A DNA stretch of 39,344 bases. Origin: Bacteroides sp. Its GTDB lineage: Bacteria; Bacteroidota; Bacteroidia; Bacteroidales; Bacteroidaceae. Each line of letters opens with the position of its first letter. Within the stretch, counting starts at the first letter, position 1. Shown piece by piece: positions 31,311 through 39,344 of this stretch. The notes beneath the pieces are model-generated. The model was given only the letters and a program-made list of their open reading frames with translations. It was not told the origin of the DNA and made no database searches. Position numbers and translations under genes: made by a program. The DNA is taken from contig NZ_JASLER010000079.1 in the NCBI RefSeq assembly GCF_030151085.1, positions 1 through 39,344 on the forward strand, in the 5' to 3' direction.

Positions 31311-31775
31311 TTATGCAACCAGTGCACTACCAATCAAGAAAGTTGCAGCCAATGCCACAATAGCGTAAAGTTCGGGGAATACAGCGAGGATCAGCGTGTT
31401 GCTGAATACATCGTGTCCCTGGCCGATTGCAGCGATACCGTTTGCACAAACCTGTCCCTGACGGATAGCTGAGAATAAAGCAACCAAACCGAGAGCAATA
31501 CCTGCACCCAGGATAGCAGCTGCCTGAATAGCTGTCATTTCAGGAGTAAGAAGACCAAAAATTGTCTGGAACATAAAGTAACCGGCAAATCCATACAAAC
31601 CTTGTGTACCCGGAAGAGCAGTCAACACCAGAAAGTTACCAAATGCACTATCATTCTTCTTCAATGCTCCGATTGCTGCGTTACCTGCAATTGTTACTCC
31701 GTAGGCACTACCGATACCTGACAAACCAACCATAATCGCAATGCCAATGTAGGCAATCAATAAATTCATTTCCAT
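31311..31775 (-). CDS. V-type ATP synthase subunit K (proteolipid ring)
   Basis: 154 residues: two c-type hairpins, four membrane helices. The ion-binding Glu135 lies in the second hairpin (AVFPELYAIVAL). The first has LTALPGTQGLYG, and RQGQ is at 105-108. By alignment with Enterococcus hirae NtpK these give Leu54, Thr57, Gln58, Gln106 and Glu135, the Na+-coordinating set. A Na+-driven rotor is therefore likely. Last gene of the operon, 102 nt after subunit I. Confidence 0.93.
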   Translation of the reverse strand: MEMNLLIAYIGIAIMVGLSGIGSAYGVTIAGNAAIGALKKNDSAFGNFLVLTALPGTQGLYGFAGYFMFQTIFGLLTPEMTAIQAAAILGAGIALGLVALFSAIRQGQVCANGIAAIGQGHDVFSNTLILAVFPELYAIVALAATFLIGSALVA

Positions 31776-31877
31776 AATCTTATTCTTTTTTTATTGTTTA
31801 TATTTCACTTATTTCTTCGTTAATGCCGCAGCCTAATATCGTGCAGCCTTAATTTTTAAAATCTCTATTTCTAATTC

Positions 31878-33692
31878 TTATTTCTTAAACGGTTTGTATT
31901 CCTTTCCTCCTCCTGCGTAACCGGAATTCTTGAAGAATTCTACGAATGTCAGACGCATGGGGTGAACCATTGCTCCAAGCACATTCATAAAGATGTTGAT
32001 GGAGTGTCCGATGACGAAGATCAATACCATTACAATAGGTCCTGCAATCACATTGTCAGGGCTCATACCCACTGCCAAGCTATTGAATACTCCGGCAAGA
32101 ATACCTCCCGAAAGTCCCAAGGCAAACAGTCGGACATACGACAATACATCACCCAGCAGACCTGTAGCCATGTTGTAAGAGTCCCAAACACCTAAACCGA
32201 TGTTAAGGAATACATTCTTACCCGGACTGTTGAAGAGGAATATCATAGCTGCCGCTACACCGAGGATACACAGATGTACAGTACCTCCTAACGGCATAAT
32301 CTCCGGTAGCAATGCACCTATAGCGCAAGAAATCAACAGAACAATCCAACCGATAGTAGCTATAGCATACTTAAAGCCGAATTGTATCCCTTGATTCACA
32401 GCTTTCAATACCATACCGAAAAGGATTTGAACAGCACCCAATATCAAGGATAACTGGAATAAATCGTTATTATCCAGGAATAAGTGCTTCTTCATCTCTT
32501 GGAACAACGGTACATTGAGATCGTAAAGGCTGAAACCAAAGAAGGTACCAGTCAACATTCCACAGAAGAAAGTGGAAGCCGCCAATATCTGTATCAGCGA
32601 AAGAACCGGCTTCATCGTTGCACTGATATTCTTTGCGAATATGCGGTAAAGTGTCGCTCCAAGGAACAGGAACAAACCATAACCGGAGTCTCCCAGACAC
32701 AAACCGAAAAATATCATAAAGAAAGGTGCAAAGAACGGAGTCAAATCCAATTCATTGTACTTAGGCAGCATATAGAGCTTACATATCGGTTCAAACCAGG
32801 AAAAGAAGCCTTTATTATTCAATTGAATAGGCACATTATCGCCCGGTTCGGGAGAAGTTACTTCATAGTATACATGTTGCGCATCCAGCCATGCCGAGAT
32901 CTCAGGGATTCGGGAAGCAGGCGCCCAACCTTGTAATAACATCAATTTCTCCCCTACCGTAGATTCGGTATTCAGCATTACCTTCGAGAATTCCATTTCT
33001 CCGTTCACCTCTTTCAAGGCGGCACGCAGTGACGGAAGTTCTTTCTCAGCAAGTACCTTCAACTTCTCTTCGTTATCGGTCAACGCCTGCACTGTCTCAT
33101 CACAAAGCGTTTGTAGCCGGTTCAGCGAATAAGGGGGTAGCTTGGCTTGTTCTACATCCAAGTCTATTTCCTGATCCGCCTTAGTTACAGTAACGAAATA
33201 GATACGTGAAGATACACGGTTGATAACCATTGCATTATAAGTATCTTCCCAAGTTGAATCGTAGTTACCTTCGGAACAACTATAAAAACCTACCGACAAT
33301 CCGGCTTCGTTCAAGCGTTCCAAACCTTCAATTTCAAAATTCCCCCACGGTTCCAAGGCAATCTTTTCCTTCTGATAGGCTTGTAATTGGGTTTGCAGCT
33401 TATTTTTCTCGGATTGCAAGATCTCCACTTCTTCCAACACTTCCAGCCCACGACCCGCCGAGCCAGGTGTCTCAGCAACTGCCGACTTAGCCGGTTTCAG
33501 TGCCAGCATCATCTTCTCTGTTGCTTGCAGACGGTTAGAAAGGCGAATATTCTCCTGCAATTCCGTATTGTCGGCTACCCCTTGTTGCTTTTCGGCAACA
33601 TGTACTACACCGAGTTCGCGCACACCGTTCAGGAATGTTTCGTACTCCTTATGATACACAAGGAACGTGAGTTTCTTCATTTTTGTAATCAT
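31878..33692 (-). CDS. V-type ATP synthase subunit I (a/stator subunit)
   Basis: 604 residues. The N-terminal half is cytoplasmic, with coiled coil at about 55-110 and 190-235. The C-terminal half has seven or eight membrane helices (from FFAPFFMIFFGLCLGDSGYG on). SYVRLFALGLSGGILAGVFN carries the conserved arginine that faces the K-ring glutamate. It forms the ion half-channels. Its ATG overlaps the end of subunit D by 4 nt (ATGA). Confidence 0.93.
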   Translation of the reverse strand: MITKMKKLTFLVYHKEYETFLNGVRELGVVHVAEKQQGVADNTELQENIRLSNRLQATEKMMLALKPAKSAVAETPGSAGRGLEVLEEVEILQSEKNKLQTQLQAYQKEKIALEPWGNFEIEGLERLNEAGLSVGFYSCSEGNYDSTWEDTYNAMVINRVSSRIYFVTVTKADQEIDLDVEQAKLPPYSLNRLQTLCDETVQALTDNEEKLKVLAEKELPSLRAALKEVNGEMEFSKVMLNTESTVGEKLMLLQGWAPASRIPEISAWLDAQHVYYEVTSPEPGDNVPIQLNNKGFFSWFEPICKLYMLPKYNELDLTPFFAPFFMIFFGLCLGDSGYGLFLFLGATLYRIFAKNISATMKPVLSLIQILAASTFFCGMLTGTFFGFSLYDLNVPLFQEMKKHLFLDNNDLFQLSLILGAVQILFGMVLKAVNQGIQFGFKYAIATIGWIVLLISCAIGALLPEIMPLGGTVHLCILGVAAAMIFLFNSPGKNVFLNIGLGVWDSYNMATGLLGDVLSYVRLFALGLSGGILAGVFNSLAVGMSPDNVIAGPIVMVLIFVIGHSINIFMNVLGAMVHPMRLTFVEFFKNSGYAGGGKEYKPFKK

Positions 33693-34294
33693 GACTCTGC
33701 CTCCTTCCTTTTCTCTTGATGGGACTTCATGATCTTCTGCGATGATTTGGAGAGGTTCTCCTCATCTTCCATAAACCGTTTGATTTTGCGCAGAGCATCC
33801 TGATAGCCCGGAATCTGTACTTTCTCAAAAAGATTCACCTTTTGGGTGGTCTTCTTGCGCGCATGTTCCAGCAGGTTCAGTTTGGCAACGGTAAATTCCC
33901 GTTCGATAGCAGTGTGTGCTAATGACTTGAGCAAATGCAACCCGTCTGAATACCATTTCGGGGCATTGAACAAGCTGTAAGGGCGTATCTCAAAATCTAC
34001 ATTTTCGAGCAATGGCACCCGCACACCGGCAATCTTCTTCACACCAAGATGAACATCACTGACCTTTATCAATGAGGTATCAAACTCATTCCAAAGGGCG
34101 AACATGGCTTCATAAGCTTGGATTTCCTTTTCCAACCTCGCATCCAGCGCAGCAGCATCAGCTTTGCAGCGCTTTACTTCCATACGCAGTGCACTCTCCT
34201 TATTCTTTATAATAGGAAGCGTACGCACGCGCACCTTCAGTTGCTTTTCCAACAGCTGGAGGGAGGTCTTGTTATATTGAAACTTAATAGCCAC
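33689..34294 (-). CDS. V-type ATP synthase subunit D (central rotor)
   Basis: 201 residues, long helical hairpin as expected for the rotor shaft: YNKTSLQLLEKQLKVRVRTL at the N-terminus, and a C-terminal helix rich in Lys and Glu (ALRKIKRFMEDEENLSK). It turns inside the A3B3 head. Sits between B and I. Confidence 0.92.
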   Translation of the reverse strand: MAIKFQYNKTSLQLLEKQLKVRVRTLPIIKNKESALRMEVKRCKADAAALDARLEKEIQAYEAMFALWNEFDTSLIKVSDVHLGVKKIAGVRVPLLENVDFEIRPYSLFNAPKWYSDGLHLLKSLAHTAIEREFTVAKLNLLEHARKKTTQKVNLFEKVQIPGYQDALRKIKRFMEDEENLSKSSQKIMKSHQEKRKEAES

Positions 34295-34299
34295 TTCTT

Positions 34300-34327
34300 T
34301 TAGTTATTAGTGATAAGTTATTAGTTA
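34300..34327. repeat. Four TTAGTTA heptads over the atpB stop
   Basis: TTAGTTA, TTAGTGA, TAAGTTA, TTAGTTA in exact 7-nt register. On the minus strand they encode the last residues and stop of subunit B and most of the gap to subunit D. Confidence 0.75.
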
Positions 34328-35649
34328 TTTGCTTTCGGCCAGAATTCGTCTACTAACTCTTTCTTCATGTTCACTTCTTCCGGACGGAAATATTTGCCGA
34401 ATAAACTCCATGCTACATCGAGCATCTCAGTGGTATCGAGGTTGACGTCGATAGCCAGCAGTTGGTTGGAGTAATCCTTGGCAAAGGCAAGGGTACGTTC
34501 GTCATAGTTCGTAAGGTCGAAACCATTCTCTAGTTTGGTCTTGGCATTGGCAGCATCAGCGTACAGACGTACAGCAGCATTCATTACCTGCGGATGGTCT
34601 TTACGTGTCTTCTTACCCGTAACAAGTTGTTTCAAACGAGACAAAGAACGGAATGGGTCAACAATAACTTTACCAATATCGCTATCACGACGGAGGAATA
34701 ACTGACCTTCCGTAATGTAACCCGTATTATCAGGTACAGCATGTGTAATATCGCCACCTGACAATGTAGTCACGGCAATGATCGTGATAGAACCGCCACT
34801 AGGGAATTGCACCGCCTTTTCGTAGATCTTTGCCAAATCCGAATAAAGAGAACCCGGCATAGAGTCTTTAGAAGGAATCTGGTCCATACGGTTGGACACA
34901 ATAGCCAATGCATCGGCGTATGAGGTCATATCGGTAAGCAGTACCAGTACCTTTTCATTGTTATTCACTGCAAAATATTCGGCAGCAGTCAGTGCCATAT
35001 CCGGAATCAACAGACGTTCTACCGGAGGATTCTCGGTAGTATTCATAAAGCTGACGATACGGTCGAGCGCACCGGCATTGGAGAATACATTCTTGAAATA
35101 CAGGTAGTCATCATTCGTCATACCCATACCACCCAAGATAATTTTATCAGTCTCCGCACGCAAAGCCACATTCGCCATTACCTGGTTGAAAGGTTGGTCA
35201 GGGTCTGCAAAGAACGGAATTTTCTGTCCTGATACCAATGTATTGTTCAAGTCGATACCTGCAATACCCGTTGCAATCAGTTCGGAAGGTTGCTTACGAC
35301 GTACCGGATTCACGGACGGACCGCCAATTTCCACTTCCTGACCTTCAATCTCCGGTCCTCCGTCAATAGGATCGCCGAAAGCGTTGAAGAAGCGTCCGGC
35401 AAGCTGCTCACTCACTTTAATGGTAGGAGCCTTGCCTAAAAACACCACCTCTGCATTGGTCGGAATACCTTCCGTACCCTCGAACACCTGCAAAGTCACA
35501 TCGTCACCAGCAATCTTCACCACCTGGGCGAGCTTACTGTTTACGGTTGCCAACTCATCATACCCTACCCCGGTTGCCTTCAGCGAACACGTGGCTTTCG
35601 TAATCTGAGTAATCTTAGTATATATCTTTTGAAATGCTTTTGTTGCCAT
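34321..35649 (-). CDS. atpB: V-type ATP synthase subunit B
   Basis: 442 residues, non-catalytic nucleotide-binding subunit. GISGIDLNN-like IAGIDLNNTLVSGQKIPFF, LGGMGMTNDDYLYFK, LTDMTSYADALAIVSNRMDQIPSKDSMPGSLYSDLAKIYE and TEGQLFLRRD are the conserved blocks. It alternates with A in the head. The gap to subunit A (116 nt) is taken up by a heptad inverted-repeat element. Confidence 0.95.
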   Translation of the reverse strand: MATKAFQKIYTKITQITKATCSLKATGVGYDELATVNSKLAQVVKIAGDDVTLQVFEGTEGIPTNAEVVFLGKAPTIKVSEQLAGRFFNAFGDPIDGGPEIEGQEVEIGGPSVNPVRRKQPSELIATGIAGIDLNNTLVSGQKIPFFADPDQPFNQVMANVALRAETDKIILGGMGMTNDDYLYFKNVFSNAGALDRIVSFMNTTENPPVERLLIPDMALTAAEYFAVNNNEKVLVLLTDMTSYADALAIVSNRMDQIPSKDSMPGSLYSDLAKIYEKAVQFPSGGSITIIAVTTLSGGDITHAVPDNTGYITEGQLFLRRDSDIGKVIVDPFRSLSRLKQLVTGKKTRKDHPQVMNAAVRLYADAANAKTKLENGFDLTNYDERTLAFAKDYSNQLLAIDVNLDTTEMLDVAWSLFGKYFRPEEVNMKKELVDEFWPKANN

Positions 35650-35654
35650 CTATA

Positions 35655-35762
35655 TATTTACAATTTAGCGATTTACAATTTAGCGATTGAAAATACTCTC
35701 TTACGAAACACAATTACGAAACATTTATTAATCGTAAATCGTACATCGTAAAATCGTACATT
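35655..35762. repeat. Heptad inverted-repeat element between atpB and atpA
   Basis: The left arm 35655-35696 (TATTTACAATTTAGCGATTT...) and right arm about 35724-35762 (...TCGTACATCGTAAAATCGTACA) resemble the arms flanking the four-helix-bundle gene. They are separated by about 27 nt without an ORF. It fills the widest gap in the V-ATPase operon. Confidence 0.78.
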
Positions 35763-35765
35763 CCG

Positions 35766-37520
35766 TTATGCTTTACGTTCTTCAATCAATTCCTGCAACT
35801 GTTTACGGAACTTGTCATACTCTTCCGATTTGAATTTAGAGTAGTTCATCTGCTTGCAGATGTTAATCATCTTCTTGAAGTAATCCATTACTTCATTGAA
35901 GTTATCGAAATCAAATTCCGTGTGACAAATATCGATTACCATATTCAGAATAGCTTCCTGACGTTCCATCGGAGTTACAGCATCAATCTCGTCAAAGGCA
36001 TCTTGTTGTAGAATAACGAAGTCAATCAACTCAGATTTCCAGAAAGTTACGTGATATTCTACAGGTACACCGTCATCACCGAGGATATTGATTTGTTCGG
36101 CAATCTCCTTACCACGTTGCAGACGGGTCTTGATTTCATTAACCTTGCCAATCCATTCTGCATTGATGTGCTTAGCGATGTATTCCTCGAATTCAGGATA
36201 TTCAATATATTTTGAATAAGAATCAATCGGATTAACGGCCGGATAACGCTTCTTGTCTGCACGGTCTTGCTCAAGGGCGTAGAAACAGCGGGCCACCTTC
36301 TTTGTATTTTCAGTAACCGGTTCCTTCAAGTTACCACCGGCGGGAGATACCGTACCAATAAAGGTAATAGAGCCTGATTCACCGTTATTCAGTTTCACAT
36401 ATCCGGCACGTCCGTAGAAGTTGGAGATGATAGAAGACAAATCCATCGGGAATGCGTCAGGACCAGGCAACTCTTCCATACGGTTAGACATTTCACGCAA
36501 TGCCTGTGCCCAACGTGAAGTAGAGTCCGCCATCAACAATACTTTCAAACCCATGCTACGGTAATATTCTGCAATAGTCATAGCTGTGTAAACAGATGCT
36601 TCACGGGCAGCTACGGGCATGTTGGAAGTATTGGCAATGATGATCGTACGTTCCATCAATTTACGTCCCGTATGCGGGTCAACCAACTCAGGGAATTCCG
36701 TAAAGATTTCTACAACCTCATTGGCACGTTCACCACAAGCAGCGATAATTACAATATCAGCTTCCGCCTGTTTGGAGATAGCATGCTGAAGCACTGTCTT
36801 ACCTGTACCGAACGGACCGGGAATAAAGCCTGTGCCACCTTCTACAATAGGATTCACGGTATCAATAACACGAACACCGGTTTCCAACAGTTTGAAAGGA
36901 CGTGGTTTTTCTTTATAGTTGGTCATGGCACGTTTTACAGGCCACTTCTGAATCATATTCACCTTAATATCATTGCCTTCTGCGTCAGTCAACACGGCAA
37001 CGGTATCTTCAATGCTATATTCTCCTTCCGCAACGATGGACTTCACCGTACAGACACCTTTCAGTTCGAAAGGCACCATAATTTTCAGCGGTTGGAAATT
37101 CTCGTCTACTTGACCCAACCAGGCAGCAGCTTCCACTTGATCGCCGACTTTAGCCAATGGTACGAAATGCCACTTGCTGCCTTTATCCAGCGGATAAGTA
37201 TATTGCCCACGTTTCAGAAAAACGCCATCCATTTTGTCGAGGTCATTTTGTAAACCATCGTAGTTTTTAGAAAGCATACCGGGACCCAAAGTCACTTCGA
37301 GCATGTGTCCGGTAAATTCGGCTTCGGCTCCCACTCTTAGTCCGCGCGTGCTTTCAAACACCTGAACGTAGACTTGGGTACCTACCACCTTAATCACCTC
37401 CGCCATTAACTTGTCTCCACCGGTCGAGATATAACAAATCTCGTTCTGTGATACAGGTCCGTCAACGACGAGGGTCACCATGTTGGCTATTACGCCACTA
37501 ACAGTTCCTTTTGTTGCCAT
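35766..37520 (-). CDS. atpA: V-type ATP synthase subunit A (catalytic)
   Basis: 584 residues. Walker A GPFGTGKT (235-242), GERANEVVEIF, MADSTSRWAQALREMSNRMEELPGPDAFP and the A-type non-homologous insert near residues 120-190 are clear. It hydrolyses or makes ATP in the A3B3 head. Located third in the operon, 19 nt after the DUF2764 gene. Confidence 0.96.
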   Translation of the reverse strand: MATKGTVSGVIANMVTLVVDGPVSQNEICYISTGGDKLMAEVIKVVGTQVYVQVFESTRGLRVGAEAEFTGHMLEVTLGPGMLSKNYDGLQNDLDKMDGVFLKRGQYTYPLDKGSKWHFVPLAKVGDQVEAAAWLGQVDENFQPLKIMVPFELKGVCTVKSIVAEGEYSIEDTVAVLTDAEGNDIKVNMIQKWPVKRAMTNYKEKPRPFKLLETGVRVIDTVNPIVEGGTGFIPGPFGTGKTVLQHAISKQAEADIVIIAACGERANEVVEIFTEFPELVDPHTGRKLMERTIIIANTSNMPVAAREASVYTAMTIAEYYRSMGLKVLLMADSTSRWAQALREMSNRMEELPGPDAFPMDLSSIISNFYGRAGYVKLNNGESGSITFIGTVSPAGGNLKEPVTENTKKVARCFYALEQDRADKKRYPAVNPIDSYSKYIEYPEFEEYIAKHINAEWIGKVNEIKTRLQRGKEIAEQINILGDDGVPVEYHVTFWKSELIDFVILQQDAFDEIDAVTPMERQEAILNMVIDICHTEFDFDNFNEVMDYFKKMINICKQMNYSKFKSEEYDKFRKQLQELIEERKA

Positions 37521-37539
37521 ATAAATTTACTTATTTATT

Positions 37540-38382
37540 TTATCTGAATTCTGCGGGTATCTGTACTTCGTCCTTCAATGTAGCAATGATGCTACGGAAC
37601 AATTGACTACCCTTTTCCTTATCCAATGAAATCCAACGTTCTATCATTTCCAGTTGTAACAGGAAGACAAACAGGCGCTCTATCGTAAAGTAATCGAAGA
37701 ACGTAGCTTCTTCCATCCAGTTCCAGCGCAGTTGGTCTATTTTCTTTTCCCGTTCTACAAGTCCTTCCGTTTCACTGATTTTCACCAGTTGTTCCAGAAC
37801 TTCCACTTCGCCGGTCAACCCGAAATCACGGGCACCGGACGTACGCAAGGCTTCGCACACCTCCGTATCGCCCACAATCAGCGAAGCTACATCCATCTTG
37901 AATTTCCGCGCTGTAAAAGCAACCAATACATTATTAATAGTAAGGTTGAAGCCATACCATGCAGATACAAACTTATTCTTGCATTTCATGGCGTAAGCAT
38001 AATATAATGCTGCCAACCGGTCTTCGTGCAGAAAATCTTCTTCGGCAGGCAGATTAAAATAGTCGGAAATAAAAGTAGAAAGGTAAGACGGGAATACACA
38101 GTCGGCTATCTCATCGCCTTCTTTCAGCTGCGAGATAAACTCTGCCAATTCCTCCGCAGAATAGATTCCGCGCGGATCAACAATGGCATCCTTGTCTTTC
38201 AGTAGTTTCAAGACATTGGCATTGTCATATTGGAGATAGAATAGGTCTATCAGTTTTTTATCCTTGTCAGACAAAGCCGGATAAAGTTCCGTCTTGAAAT
38301 CAGCTACCGTATAGCTCAACTTGCTGTCCTCTAAAGCGAGTTCGGGCAAACCGGCTACCAAGTAATAATATTGACTCTTCAT
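37540..38382 (-). CDS. DUF2764 protein, likely V-ATPase connecting subunit (C/d-like)
   Basis: 280 residues, mostly helical, starting MKSQYYYLVAGLPELALEDS. The family is found only in V-ATPase operons of Bacteroidetes, Chlamydiae and spirochaetes, between E and A, in place of subunit C. A helical protein of this size would suit the link between rotor shaft and K ring. That role is inferred from position and size. Confidence 0.85.
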   Translation of the reverse strand: MKSQYYYLVAGLPELALEDSKLSYTVADFKTELYPALSDKDKKLIDLFYLQYDNANVLKLLKDKDAIVDPRGIYSAEELAEFISQLKEGDEIADCVFPSYLSTFISDYFNLPAEEDFLHEDRLAALYYAYAMKCKNKFVSAWYGFNLTINNVLVAFTARKFKMDVASLIVGDTEVCEALRTSGARDFGLTGEVEVLEQLVKISETEGLVEREKKIDQLRWNWMEEATFFDYFTIERLFVFLLQLEMIERWISLDKEKGSQLFRSIIATLKDEVQIPAEFR

Positions 38383-38395
38383 CCTGTGGGAGTTT

Positions 38396-38986
38396 TTAGA
38401 ACAGCATTTCCACTAATTGTGGACGCAGGAATTCTTTGAAGTAATTCATAAATTCTTCTTCACCGAAGTTCACCTTGTATGAACCATCGGCTGGCGAAAT
38501 AGAGAACAGTGTCTTGATGCCATTCACCTGCTCGATCTTCACACCCTTATCCAGCAAATCTTTTGCTTGGGCAGCAAAGAATTTCTTTAAACCTTCTGCA
38601 TCGGCTGTAGAAATAATGATTGGTTCGTTAGCGCTCCATTTCGAGGCTAATGCAACGATGAATGCATTGAGATAATTCTTGTCCGCCGTAAATGCCTTTA
38701 TGTCAGCATTTACAATTGTATCAGTCACCATGGTGGCGATTTCCGATTTCAGCGCATTTACTGCCTGACCGGCAAACAATTTTAATTCAGACTTGGTATT
38801 CTCTGCCAATTCTCCGGCAGACTTATGAGCAGTAGCCACGATAGATTCAGCTTCTTTATGAGCATCTTCTACTATCTTCTTGGCTTCTTCCTGAGCTTTT
38901 ACGATAAGTTTCTGTGCCTCTACGTTTCCTTTCTCTACCCCTTCACGGTAGATCTTATCGGTCAACTCTTGAATTTTGTTTTCCAT
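38396..38986 (-). CDS. atpE: V-type ATP synthase subunit E (peripheral stalk)
   Basis: 196 residues. A long N-terminal coiled coil rich in Lys, Glu and Ala (KIYREGVEKGNVEAQKLIVK, EEAKKIVEDAHKEAESIV) leads to a globular C-terminal domain ending FLRPQLVEMLF. It forms the stator with subunit I. First gene of the operon; the -7 box TAATTTTG (39063-39070) lies upstream. No separate subunit F or G gene is in the operon. Confidence 0.92.
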   Translation of the reverse strand: MENKIQELTDKIYREGVEKGNVEAQKLIVKAQEEAKKIVEDAHKEAESIVATAHKSAGELAENTKSELKLFAGQAVNALKSEIATMVTDTIVNADIKAFTADKNYLNAFIVALASKWSANEPIIISTADAEGLKKFFAAQAKDLLDKGVKIEQVNGIKTLFSISPADGSYKVNFGEEEFMNYFKEFLRPQLVEMLF

Positions 38987-39062
38987 TTTAACAGGAGTTA
39001 TTATATAATTTATACTACAATATTAATTGCGTGACTTTTTTCTTCCCTTATTAGATTCGCCT

Positions 39063-39070
39063 CAAAATTA
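39063..39070 (-). promoter_or_regulatory. -7 promoter element of the V-ATPase operon
   Basis: Minus strand TAATTTTG (TAnnTTTG), about 76 nt before the subunit E start. No -33 TTTG at the usual spacing. Confidence 0.5.
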
Positions 39071-39314
39071 CGAAAATACATTTGATATTAAATATAAAGG
39101 AAGCTATAAAAGTTCATACTATTTCCAAAAAAAGTAATTTAGAACAAATTTATACCGTAAAGATACCAAGAAGAAAATATATGAACGAGAAATGATTGAT
39201 TAAAAAAGGAAAATTAGTGACTGAAGTGGTGAAAATCGCCACTAAAATGGGTAAGTGATGTTACAAAAGCTATCGAAAACTAGAAAAGCACGATTCTATG
39301 TAGTTGTTCAAACG
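39071..39314. other. Intergenic region at the right edge
   Basis: AT-rich, no ORF of convincing length, no repeats of the kinds seen elsewhere. Apart from the operon promoter and the edge terminator I see nothing here. Confidence 0.5.
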
Positions 39315-39321
39315 CAAAAAG

Positions 39322-39344
39322 CCCCTGTATCCATGATACAGGGG
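39322..39344 (-). terminator. Terminator of a gene beyond the right edge
   Basis: CCCCTGTATC, 3-nt loop, GATACAGGGG; on the minus strand it is followed by CTTTTTG. The gene it ends lies outside the window. Confidence 0.75.

Overview
The window looks like chromosomal DNA of a Bacteroides species (Bacteroidales; a human-gut Bacteroides is the best guess, species not determinable by eye). The reasons are the many promoters of the Bacteroidetes type (TTTG, about 19 nt, TAnnTTTG), a V-type ATPase operon in the order E, DUF2764, A, B, D, I, K, a DUF4373 / primase-helicase / DUF4248 / HU / smalltalk / amidase module, an NhaC exchanger, a eukaryote-like (GT3-type) glycogen synthase, and lipoprotein and TlpA-like proteins typical of the phylum. 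No tRNA, rRNA, IS element or CRISPR array was seen.

Layout. 1-3746 (minus): a surface-glycan type operon with a GT2 membrane glycosyltransferase, an asparagine-synthase-like amide ligase lacking the glutaminase cysteine, and a GT8 glycosyltransferase running off the left edge. 3890-11300 (plus): the accessory module, made of a small ORF that needs a -1 frameshift, a DUF4373 replication-initiator-like protein, a T7 gp4/Twinkle-like primase-helicase, DUF4248, an orphan sensor histidine kinase, an HU-like protein, the 34-residue smalltalk protein and a T7-lysozyme-like amidase. 11308-12430: a toxin-antitoxin-like pair and a strong candidate non-coding RNA with its own promoter and terminator. 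12436-13536: a di-haem cytochrome c peroxidase lipoprotein.

13779-18941 is a divergent hexuronate (KDG) regulon. On the minus strand are KDG kinase, a four-helix-bundle (S23) gene and KDPG aldolase. On the plus strand are a LacI-family regulator and altronate dehydratase. Two near-identical operators, TGTGC-NN-GCACA, lie between the two arms. Altronate becomes KDG, then KDPG, then pyruvate plus glyceraldehyde-3-phosphate.

19086-31091 is mostly housekeeping: NhaC antiporter, ribosomal protein S16, a TlpA-like lipoprotein, a MetE-like protein lacking the zinc ligands, a split threonine/serine exporter with a DUF6064 membrane protein, phosphoglycerate mutase, and a glycogen synthase / glucan phosphorylase operon. 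31311-38986 (minus) is the V-ATPase operon, with ring residues that predict Na+ coupling; this fits the nearby Na+/H+ exchanger.

The most unusual signal is in the gaps. Many intergenic gaps are filled by degenerate tandem repeats with a strict 7-nt period, in at least six sequence families (TCGTAMA, CATTRAW, AGTTGAA, TTAGTTA, AATTNGT, ATTAWAA), several abutting a start or stop codon. One family forms about 40-bp inverted repeats around the four-helix-bundle gene, and also occurs as gene-less inverted-repeat elements in the regulator leader and between atpB and atpA. Other structured DNA includes a 131-bp palindrome before the primase gene, a related palindrome at 22347-22471, and five exact 22-bp units behind glgP.
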